In this document: positions 1 through 5,393 of the stretch, one piece after another
How positions within the stretch are numbered: the stretch's first letter is position 1
How the letters are laid out: the number at the start of each line of letters is the position of its first letter
NCBI GenBank assembly: GCA_017523005.1
Contig: JAFWXG010000164.1
Span: forward strand, 1-5,393
Length of the DNA stretch: 5,393 nt
Direction: 5' to 3'
Origin: Clostridia bacterium
GTDB lineage: Bacteria; Bacillota; Clostridia; RGIG6154
Notes under the pieces: generated by a model
Database searches by the model: none
What the model was told of the DNA's origin: nothing
The model's input: the letters and a program-made list of their open reading frames with translations, nothing else
Program-made: the position numbers and the translations under genes

Positions 1-9
1 CAAAAAGAA

Positions 10-18
10 TGATATAAT
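10..18 (+). promoter_or_regulatory. Extended -10 promoter (TGATATAAT), probably sigma-A
   Basis: The bases TGATATAAT match the extended -10 consensus (TGn followed by TATAAT) of housekeeping sigma-70/sigma-A promoters without a mismatch. Initiation would be expected about seven bases downstream, near A26, giving a leader of roughly 47 bases before the yybS start at 73. Any -35 box would lie left of the window edge, so it cannot be judged; extended -10 promoters often tolerate a weak one. It is placed to drive the whole downstream gene run. In AT-rich DNA such a match can arise by chance, but its position just upstream of the first gene supports it. Confidence 0.6.
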
Positions 19-61
19 AAAGGGTACGAATAAATAATTTTAAATTTATGTAAATTCCTAT

Positions 62-66
62 GGAGA
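62..66 (+). promoter_or_regulatory. Ribosome binding site for yybS
   Basis: GGAGA lies six bases before the ATG at 73 and selects that start. Two nearer-promoter ATGs are not served by it: the ATG at 48 is followed at once by a TAA stop, and the ATG at 60 overlaps this site and is out of frame with yybS. Confidence 0.75.
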
Positions 67-72
67 AAATAT

Positions 73-1008
73 ATGCAAAATCAATGGTTATTACTTATCA
101 TAAGCATACTTCTGCTATGCGTGGCAATCGCAGGGGTTTTGTTTATCACAGGATTAAGTATGCTTTTGTTTCCATTTTTAATGGCTCTTCATACATTTAT
201 TAAACAAAACGGAAACAAGGCAGTTTCGGTGTCATTTTTGGCAATTTCGCTACTGCTTACAGTTTTGCTCACAAACTCATTTTTATACGCACTTCTTTTG
301 GGCGCGTTGCCTTTTGTTTTTGGCTCTTTTATAGCTTTAAAAATAAGCAAAGATTCGTCCCAAAAACAGCTTTTGCTTTTAAGTGGTATTGGCGTTTGTG
401 TGTTTATATTAGGAATGCTATACTCTGTAAACAATTCATTAAATGCCGACACAATTTCTGCTATATATAATTCAGCACTTGATATTTTTTACAAAAACAT
501 TGATGCTGTATCCCAAGACTTTACACCAGACCTTATTGACGAGATTAAAATTCTTTTCTCTCAAGTGGTTGCTGAGGCAAAAAGATTATTCCCCTACACA
601 CTCTTTACAATGTGTGCATACTTAGGTTATATATCCCTTTTCATTATAACAGGATTAAATAAATTGTTCCGCTCTGGCAACACATTTCAGCCAAGATTTT
701 CGGAATTTAGGTGCAACAGCTCCACAGTCTTTGTTATGGTGCTGACTGCAATTATATCATTCTTTGTTAAAGACGGCATTTTAGGTGTTGCACTAAAAAA
801 CATCTTTGCAATTTTTAGCTTCATGCTTACAATGTGTGCTGTTTCGCTCATTGACTACTGGATGAAGAAAAAGAACTGGAATATTATTTTGAGAATTTTA
901 GTTTTATTACTTTTGATTTCGGTTCAATCAGGCTCATTTCTTTCTGTTGTGCTTTCTGTGATTGCGTTTTTAGACGCACGCGTAAACTTCAGAAAACTTG
1001 AGCTTTAA
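73..1008 (+). CDS. yybS: YybS family (DUF2232) multi-pass membrane protein
   Basis: This is a 311-residue, very hydrophobic protein of the DUF2232/YybS family, close to the usual length of about 310. Its biochemical role is not established. I see eight to ten membrane segments, roughly at residues 6-25, 27-43, 50-67, 70-90, 99-118, 173-195, 215-232, 236-262 and a hairpin at 270-300. Basic loops (44-49, 91-98, 197-213, 265-268) and the basic C-terminal tail DARVNFRK fall on one side, which predicts a cytoplasmic tail. A loop of about 55 residues (119-172), acidic in its middle, should face outside. The call rests on membrane topology, the C-terminal motif and above all the position directly upstream of gdpP, as in Bacillus. 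The start at 73 has a good Shine-Dalgarno. The stop lies 14 bases before gdpP, so the two are almost certainly cotranscribed. A function linked to GdpP is inference only. Confidence 0.8.
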   Translation: MQNQWLLLIISILLLCVAIAGVLFITGLSMLLFPFLMALHTFIKQNGNKAVSVSFLAISLLLTVLLTNSFLYALLLGALPFVFGSFIALKISKDSSQKQLLLLSGIGVCVFILGMLYSVNNSLNADTISAIYNSALDIFYKNIDAVSQDFTPDLIDEIKILFSQVVAEAKRLFPYTLFTMCAYLGYISLFIITGLNKLFRSGNTFQPRFSEFRCNSSTVFVMVLTAIISFFVKDGILGVALKNIFAIFSFMLTMCAVSLIDYWMKKKNWNIILRILVLLLLISVQSGSFLSVVLSVIAFLDARVNFRKLEL

Positions 1009-1022
1009 GCGAGGTTATATTT

Positions 1023-3011
1023 ATGAAAAACGAAAGTAAAGAAAATTTTATAGCCCTTGTAATTGCAATTTTATTTTTAGGCATCCTTGGTATGGCTATG
1101 TGTTTCTACAATTTAACAATAGGTCTTATTCAGATTTTTGCCGCAGTAGTTTTAGTGCTGGTAAGTGTTTTGGTTATACGCAAAAATCATGGTCAGCTTT
1201 CTGAATATATCGACAATTTAAGATTTCGCATAGATGACCTTAAAAACGACGGATTAGGCACTTCACCTGTTCCTGTTGTTGTATTTTCTCTTTCAGGCAA
1301 AATACTCTGGACTAATTCAAAATTTGAAGAATTGTTCGGGAATGTTCAGCTTTTTGACAAGCCTATGGAAACAGTTTTTCCTAACTTAAACAAAGATATT
1401 TTGTCAGATGATACTCCCGAATTTTCTTGTTATATAGGTTCAAAGCACTATCACATAACAGGAAAAAGACTTTACGAAGACAAAAAACAAACTGTTCTTT
1501 CCCATGTTGCATTTTATTTGTTTGAGGACACCCAAAACTTTGAATACAGCATGAAATATTTAGAAGAAAAGCCCGCTGTCGGCGTTATCAATATTGACAA
1601 CTATGATGATGTCTTACTAAACACCCCTGACGCATACAGAAGCTTGCTTTTAGCTGAAATTGACAACAAAATAAGTGCATGGTTCTCTTTTACAGAAGGC
1701 GTTTTGAAGAAAGTGGAAAAAGACAGATATTTTCTGTTTTTCCCTCACAGCTGTCTTAAAAAAATGATTGAAGACAAATTTTCTGTTTTAGACGATGTGC
1801 GTTCGATAAGATGCGGAAACAAATTTTCCGCAACCCTTTCTATAGGTATCGGCAACGGCAATAAAGATTTTAAGGATTTAGACGATGCCGCTAACTCTGC
1901 CATAACTTTAGCCTTAGGCCGTGGCGGAGACCAGGCAGTTGTTAAGGAAAATAATGATATTAAATTTTTCGGCGGTAAATCCCGCGAGCACGAAAAAACC
2001 ACAAAGGTTAAAGCAAGAGTTACAGCAAATACATTAAAGGATTTATTTGCAAACTCATCAAATGTTTTAATTATGGGTCACAAGCTTCCCGACATGGATG
2101 CTATCGGAGCCGCAATAGGTATTTCTGCGTTTGCAAGATTTTATGACAAAGATGTACGCATTTTATACGAAAACACTTCTCCCCCAGTTAATGGCATAAT
2201 AGATAGAATTGAAGAAAAAATAGAAGATTACAAAGATATATTTGTATCTCCTGAGCACGCTTTGGACTTTGTTCAGGGAAATACTTTGTTGGTAGTAGTT
2301 GACGCCCACAAGCCTGACTACACCCACTATCCTCCGCTTTTAGATAAGGTAAATAATATTGTTTTAATTGACCACCACAGACGCGGAGAAGACTTTATTG
2401 ACCGTGCAAAGCTTGTTTATCACGAGCCTTACGCGTCGTCAACCTGTGAGCTTGTCGCAGAAATTCTGCAGTACACAGGCGGAGATTTTGCTTTAGAACC
2501 ACAAGAAGCAGAAGCTATTTATGCAGGTATCATGCAGGATACAAAAGATTTTGCCATGAAAACAGGTGTACGCACCTTTGAGGCAGCCGCTTTCTTAAAA
2601 AGATGCGGTGTTGACATTCTGGAAATAAGAAAATATTTCAGAAATGACTTTAACAGCTTTGTTTCTATTGCACAGATTGCCTCATCTGCAATTACAGTAA
2701 ACGGAAACATCGCAATTTCCACTTGCGAACAAACAGACGAAAGCGATATCAACGCAATCGCTCCTCAGGCCGCAGACAGACTGCTTTCAATAAGCGGAAT
2801 TGAGGCATCATTTGTGTTAATGGCAAAGCCTGATGAGATTGCAATAAGCGGTCGTTCTTCAGGAAATATAAATGTTCAACGAATAATGGAAAAATTAGGC
2901 GGTGGCGGTCATCTTACCATGGCTGGCGCTCAGCTTAAGGATTGTACTTTAGAACAAGCAAAAGAACTTTTGATAAAGGCAATCGACGAATACGCTAAAG
3001 AAACTGAATAG
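1023..3011 (+). CDS. gdpP: Membrane-bound cyclic-di-AMP phosphodiesterase GdpP
   Basis: GdpP (YybT) hydrolyses c-di-AMP to linear pApA and so lowers this second messenger, which controls potassium and osmolyte transport and wall stress responses. The 662 residues match the usual length of about 660. Domain order: two membrane helices (about 9-29 and 31-52), a helical linker, a PAS-like domain (about 78-170, with the segment PVVVFSLSGKILWTN), a degenerate GGDEF domain (about 180-310), and a cytoplasmic DHH/DHHA1 phosphoesterase (about 340-660). The catalytic site looks intact: HKLPDMDAIG with H353, D357 and D359; D427 in VVVDAH; the DHH triad at 450-452; and D506 in MQDTKDF. The DHHA1 substrate motif GGGGH is at 626-630. 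Where a cyclase would have GGDEF, this protein reads EKDRY (232-236), as is typical for GdpP, so no cyclase activity is expected. GAGG at 1011-1014, eight bases before the ATG, sets the start. Family members bind heme through PAS and respond to ppGpp; neither can be read from this sequence. Confidence 0.96.
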   Translation: MKNESKENFIALVIAILFLGILGMAMCFYNLTIGLIQIFAAVVLVLVSVLVIRKNHGQLSEYIDNLRFRIDDLKNDGLGTSPVPVVVFSLSGKILWTNSKFEELFGNVQLFDKPMETVFPNLNKDILSDDTPEFSCYIGSKHYHITGKRLYEDKKQTVLSHVAFYLFEDTQNFEYSMKYLEEKPAVGVINIDNYDDVLLNTPDAYRSLLLAEIDNKISAWFSFTEGVLKKVEKDRYFLFFPHSCLKKMIEDKFSVLDDVRSIRCGNKFSATLSIGIGNGNKDFKDLDDAANSAITLALGRGGDQAVVKENNDIKFFGGKSREHEKTTKVKARVTANTLKDLFANSSNVLIMGHKLPDMDAIGAAIGISAFARFYDKDVRILYENTSPPVNGIIDRIEEKIEDYKDIFVSPEHALDFVQGNTLLVVVDAHKPDYTHYPPLLDKVNNIVLIDHHRRGEDFIDRAKLVYHEPYASSTCELVAEILQYTGGDFALEPQEAEAIYAGIMQDTKDFAMKTGVRTFEAAAFLKRCGVDILEIRKYFRNDFNSFVSIAQIASSAITVNGNIAISTCEQTDESDINAIAPQAADRLLSISGIEASFVLMAKPDEIAISGRSSGNINVQRIMEKLGGGGHLTMAGAQLKDCTLEQAKELLIKAIDEYAKETE

Positions 3012-3015
3012 GAGG
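3010..3015 (+). promoter_or_regulatory. Consensus Shine-Dalgarno of rplI overlapping the gdpP stop
   Basis: AGGAGG is a full consensus site eight bases before the rplI ATG at 3024, and its first two bases are the last two of the gdpP TAG stop (3009-3011). It is the strongest ribosome binding site in the window, in keeping with the high demand for a ribosomal protein. The overlap means ribosomes ending gdpP sit on the rplI initiation site, which permits translational coupling (inference). Confidence 0.85.
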
Positions 3016-3023
3016 ATAACACC

Positions 3024-3467
3024 ATGAAGGTTGTTTTATTACAAGATGTAAAAGGTCAGGGTAAAAAAGGTGCAGTCGTAAATGTAAGTGACGGCTATGC
3101 ACGAAACTTTTTGTTCCCTAAAAAATTGGCTACAGAAGCTACAGCAACTGCTTTGAATGACTTAAAAGGCAAAAACGAAGCATTTGCATACAAAAAAGAA
3201 ACCGAACTTGCCGAAGCAAAGGCTATGCAGGAAAAGCTTGAAGGTCTTACAGTTTCAATCAAGGCAAAAGCTGGTGCAAATGACCGCTTGTTCGGTTCCG
3301 TAACAAACAAAGATGTCGCAGAAGCTTTGCTTAATCAGCATCACATAAAAATCGACAAGCGTCGTTTTGAAATGGAGGACATTAAAAGTACAGGCGAATT
3401 TACAGTTTCTGTTAAATTATATCCTGATGTTGCAGGCAAATTAAAGGTTACAGTAACCGCTGAATAA
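3024..3467 (+). CDS. rplI: 50S ribosomal protein L9 (bL9)
   Basis: bL9 binds 23S rRNA near the base of the L1 stalk and reaches towards the neighbouring ribosome; its loss in other bacteria raises frameshifting and hopping. The 147 residues compare with about 149 usually. The N-terminal rRNA-binding domain carries the family signature: MKVVLLQDVKGQGKKG, then NVSDGYARNFLFPKKLA (about 20-36). A long lysine- and glutamate-rich connecting helix spans about 40-74. The C-terminal domain (about 75-147) holds the conserved NDRLFGSVT stretch (86-94) and ends in the strand motif KLKVTV. Nothing is missing. It lies 12 bases after gdpP and 37 bases before dnaB, the arrangement conserved in Bacillota. No separate promoter is evident, so expression probably depends on the upstream start plus its strong ribosome binding site. 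Confidence 0.98.
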   Translation: MKVVLLQDVKGQGKKGAVVNVSDGYARNFLFPKKLATEATATALNDLKGKNEAFAYKKETELAEAKAMQEKLEGLTVSIKAKAGANDRLFGSVTNKDVAEALLNQHHIKIDKRRFEMEDIKSTGEFTVSVKLYPDVAGKLKVTVTAE

Positions 3468-3504
3468 TTTTATGAGAAAATTTTAAGAAGGGAGTGCGAT
3501 TAAA
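3468..3504 (+). promoter_or_regulatory. rplI-dnaB gap with the dnaB ribosome binding site
   Basis: This is the longest gap between genes in the window, at 37 bases. It contains AAGGGAG at 3488-3494, ten bases before the dnaB ATG, a good Shine-Dalgarno at slightly long spacing. The rest is AT-rich (AAAATTTT at 3477-3484), with no GC-rich stem followed by a T-run, so I see no terminator and expect read-through into dnaB. Some clostridia are reported to carry a Lon-type protease gene between rplI and dnaB; none is present here. Confidence 0.7.
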
Positions 3505-4857
3505 ATGGCAGAAGAATATTTAGGCTTAAGCGGCGGTATTCCGCCATACAGCCGTGAGGCGGAGGAATCTGTGCTTGGGTGTATGCTCTCAGATGCCGAG
3601 TGCGTCGCACTCGCTTTTGAGCATCTTAAAGCAGATGACTTTTATCGCGAGGAAAACAAAGAAATTTACCTCGCCATGGAAAGACTCTATGCTCAAGATA
3701 TTAAAATTGACTTAATTACCGTGTGCAACTCTTTACAAGAGGCAGGCACATTAGATGCAGTTGGTGGCAAGGAATTTATTTCAGGGCTTATTTTAGGTAT
3801 TATCACAACCTCAAACATTCAAAACTACATTGACATAATGTTGGAAAAATCCTTACGCCGTCAGCTTATTACATCTGCAAACCTTATCTCAAAGCTTGCT
3901 TACGAAGGGGACAAGTCCCCTGTAGAAATTGCTGAAATTTCCGAAAAAGCAATTTTCGATGTACTTCAGGGCAAAGACAAAAGAGGTCTTACCCACATCA
4001 AGTCTGTTTTGGAAGACAGCTATGAGCATTTAGGCGAATTGCAGGCAAAAGACGGAAATATTACAGGTATAGAAACTGGCTTTAGTTATTTTGACAGCAT
4101 TACTTCTGGTTTCCAGAAATCTACACTCAACATTTTAGCAGCCCGCCCTGGTATCGGTAAGACAAGCTTTGCTTTAAATATTGCAAAGCATGTTGCAGTT
4201 AAGACAAACCAGACTGTTGCAATTTTCAGCTTGGAAATGAGTAAAGACGAGCTTGTAAACCGTTTGTGGTCATCTCATGCAAGGGTTGACAGCGCAAAGC
4301 TTAAAACAGGCGACCTTGATGTTGATGACTGGACCCGTCTTGCAGAAAGCTTAACCCCTTTGGGTGACTCCCCTATTTACATTGATGACTCATCAAATAT
4401 TACAGTTACAGAAATCCGTTCAAAATGCAGACGCCTTAAATTAGAAAGAAATTTAGGACTTGTTATTGTGGACTATTTACAGCTTATGTCATCAGGTATG
4501 CGTTCAAGAGGCGACAGCCGTCAGCAAGAAGTTTCTGATATGTCGCGTGCATTAAAAATTATGGCAAAAGAACTTGAAGTTCCTGTACTTACATTAAGCC
4601 AGATGTCCCGTTCTATTGAACAGCGTACAGATAAAACACCTATGCTCTCCGACTTAAGAGAATCAGGTGCTATCGAGCAGGACGCCGATATGGTTATGTT
4701 CCTGCACAGAAAAGACGAGGGCAAGGAAGACTCAAATCCAAACCTTGTAGAACTTATTATCGCAAAACACAGAAGCGGTTCGCTTGGTAAAATCAACCTT
4801 ATGTGGCAACCGCCATACACTTCTTTTGCGTCTATTGATACTGTCCATGAAGAGTAA
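3505..4857 (+). CDS. dnaB: Replicative DNA helicase DnaB
   Basis: DnaB (DnaC in Bacillus subtilis) is the hexameric 5'-3' helicase that unwinds DNA at the fork and contacts primase. The 450 residues match the family. The N-terminal helical domain begins at the typical PPYSREAEESVLG (13-25) and runs to about 115; a linker follows to about 185. The RecA-like ATPase domain has Walker A ARPGIGKTS (213-221, with K219 and T220), the glutamate in SLEMS (E244), Walker B LVIVDYLQL (319-327, with D323), LSQMSR (364-369), the signature block MLSDLRESGAIEQDADMVMF (380-399), and the arginine finger region KHRSGSLG (421-428, R423). The last is often KQRNGPTG in relatives, a mild variation. No intein interrupts the ATPase motifs, a frequent insertion site in this family. 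The start at 3505 has a good ribosome binding site, and the 3' end overlaps tilS by 11 bases. Confidence 0.98.
   Translation: MAEEYLGLSGGIPPYSREAEESVLGCMLSDAECVALAFEHLKADDFYREENKEIYLAMERLYAQDIKIDLITVCNSLQEAGTLDAVGGKEFISGLILGIITTSNIQNYIDIMLEKSLRRQLITSANLISKLAYEGDKSPVEIAEISEKAIFDVLQGKDKRGLTHIKSVLEDSYEHLGELQAKDGNITGIETGFSYFDSITSGFQKSTLNILAARPGIGKTSFALNIAKHVAVKTNQTVAIFSLEMSKDELVNRLWSSHARVDSAKLKTGDLDVDDWTRLAESLTPLGDSPIYIDDSSNITVTEIRSKCRRLKLERNLGLVIVDYLQLMSSGMRSRGDSRQQEVSDMSRALKIMAKELEVPVLTLSQMSRSIEQRTDKTPMLSDLRESGAIEQDADMVMFLHRKDEGKEDSNPNLVELIIAKHRSGSLGKINLMWQPPYTSFASIDTVHEE
3906..3921 (+). other. Perfect GC-rich hairpin inside dnaB
   Basis: AGGGGAC and GTCCCCT are exact inverted copies separated by two bases, or a six-base stem with a four-base loop if the innermost pair is open. 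It lies in the codons for the linker between the two DnaB domains (around residues 134-140, EGDKSPV). There is no T-run after it, so it is not a terminator. It is GC-rich against an AT-rich background, but a stem this short can arise by chance in a window of this size. Confidence 0.3.
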
Positions 4858-5393
4858 TTTAGAAAAAATCGAGGATACAATTAAAAAATATCAGATGTTC
4901 TCTTTGAAAGACAAAATTTTAGTTGCGTTTTCAGGGGGTTGTGATTCTGTGTGCCTTGCGCTTTGCCTCAACAAATTAGGTTATAATATAGCGCTTGCGC
5001 ATGTTAATCACGGTATTCGCAAAACAGCAGACAATGACGAAAAATTTTGCGTGGAATTTGCAAAAAAATTAAATATTCCGATTTTTATTTCAAAACCTGA
5101 TGTTACAAAGTATGCTCTTGATAACAAAATAAGCGTTGAAACTGCAGGCAGAATTTTAAGATACGAATTTTTTTATTCTCTTAACGAGTATAATTATATT
5201 GCTACGGCACATCATAAAAATGATTTGGCTGAAACTGTACTTCAACACCTTGTAAGAGGTACGGGTTGTAAAGGATTAACAGGAATTATTCCTGTCAGAG
5301 ATAACATTGTGAGGCCCTTGATAGAGCTTGACAGAGCCGAAATCGAAGATATTGTTTCTTCTTTAAATGAAGAATATTGCACAGACAGCACCG
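4847..5393 (+). CDS. tilS: tRNA(Ile) lysidine synthetase TilS, 3' truncated by window edge
   Basis: TilS uses ATP to join lysine to C34 of the CAU-anticodon tRNA(Ile), so that it reads AUA and is charged with isoleucine; it is essential in most bacteria and much needed in an AT-rich genome. Only the first 182 codons are in the window, of a usual total of about 430-470, so the tRNA-binding C-terminal domains lie beyond the edge. The N-type PP-loop ATPase is clear: SGGCDS (29-34), AHVNHGIR (51-58), ETAGRILRYEFF (98-109), ATAHHKNDLAET (119-130) leading into LVRGTGCKGLTGI (135-147), RPLIELDR (156-163), and TDST at the edge, part of the conserved DSTN. HHKNDLAET varies from the commoner HHxDDQAET. 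The ATG at 4847 lies inside dnaB in another frame with no Shine-Dalgarno; the length before SGGxDS fits the family. The next in-frame ATG, at 4895, would leave a short but possible N-terminus. Confidence 0.93.
   Translation, partial: MKSNLEKIEDTIKKYQMFSLKDKILVAFSGGCDSVCLALCLNKLGYNIALAHVNHGIRKTADNDEKFCVEFAKKLNIPIFISKPDVTKYALDNKISVETAGRILRYEFFYSLNEYNYIATAHHKNDLAETVLQHLVRGTGCKGLTGIIPVRDNIVRPLIELDRAEIEDIVSSLNEEYCTDST

Noticed and set aside
60..203. Out-of-frame reading frame of 47 codons from the ATG at 60, overlapping the yybS start
   Set aside because: No ribosome binding site precedes it, it overlaps the site used by yybS, and its peptide shows no recognisable feature; it is a shadow of yybS.
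189..452. Minus-strand reading frame opposite yybS
   Set aside because: It lies wholly within a clear membrane protein gene on the other strand, lacks a convincing ribosome binding site, and resembles no family.
1592..1700. TTGACA-like hexamers in gdpP (near 1593 and 1660) as possible promoters for rplI
   Set aside because: Neither has a -10 box at a suitable distance, and both encode ordinary INIDN or LAEIDN residues.
3468..3504. Possible terminator or attenuator between rplI and dnaB
   Set aside because: The only symmetry is an AT-only AAAATTTT; there is no GC-rich stem and no T-run after one.
4521..4880. Minus-strand reading frame of 119 codons opposite the end of dnaB and the start of tilS
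   Set aside because: It is antisense to the highly conserved dnaB ATPase codons, which explains the lack of stops; there is no supporting start signal or family resemblance.
4980..4990. TATAAT at 4983-4988 inside tilS as a possible internal promoter
   Set aside because: No -35 box at 16-18 bases and no TGn extension; it lies inside conserved coding sequence and encodes the LGYNI stretch.
4991..5000. GCGCTTGCGC inverted repeat in tilS
   Set aside because: A four-base stem with a two-base loop is too small to be meaningful and lies in coding sequence.

Overview
This AT-rich window carries five genes packed head to tail on the + strand, with no mobile element, CRISPR array, RNA gene or foreign-looking segment. 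The order yybS - gdpP - rplI - dnaB is a well-known conserved cluster of Bacillota. The good Shine-Dalgarno sequences, the AT-rich codon choice and tilS directly after dnaB suggest a Clostridia-type member of that phylum. The species cannot be named from this sequence.

Layout: positions 1-72 hold a promoter with a consensus extended -10 box (10-18) and a short AT-rich leader. Next come a multi-pass membrane protein of the YybS/DUF2232 family (73-1008), the membrane-bound cyclic-di-AMP phosphodiesterase GdpP (1023-3011), ribosomal protein bL9 (3024-3467), the replicative helicase DnaB (3505-4857), and the first 182 codons of the tRNA(Ile) lysidine synthetase TilS (4847 to the window edge). Gaps are 14, 12 and 37 bases. 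The last junction is an 11-base overlap. I see no terminator between genes, so the whole window is best read as one polycistronic unit that continues past the right edge.

How the genes relate: GdpP degrades c-di-AMP, the second messenger that controls potassium and osmolyte balance and wall integrity. bL9 stabilises the ribosome and limits frameshifting. DnaB unwinds the replication fork. TilS modifies the AUA-reading tRNA and is usually essential. The operon thus mixes a signalling enzyme with core replication and translation genes. YybS has no established biochemical function, and its constant place beside gdpP suggests, without proving, a membrane role related to it.

I found no previously undescribed system here. 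The points most worth a second look are the dnaB/tilS overlap with no Shine-Dalgarno at the tilS start, the degenerate GGDEF site in an otherwise intact GdpP, the long loop in YybS, and two small perfect hairpins inside coding sequence that may be chance.
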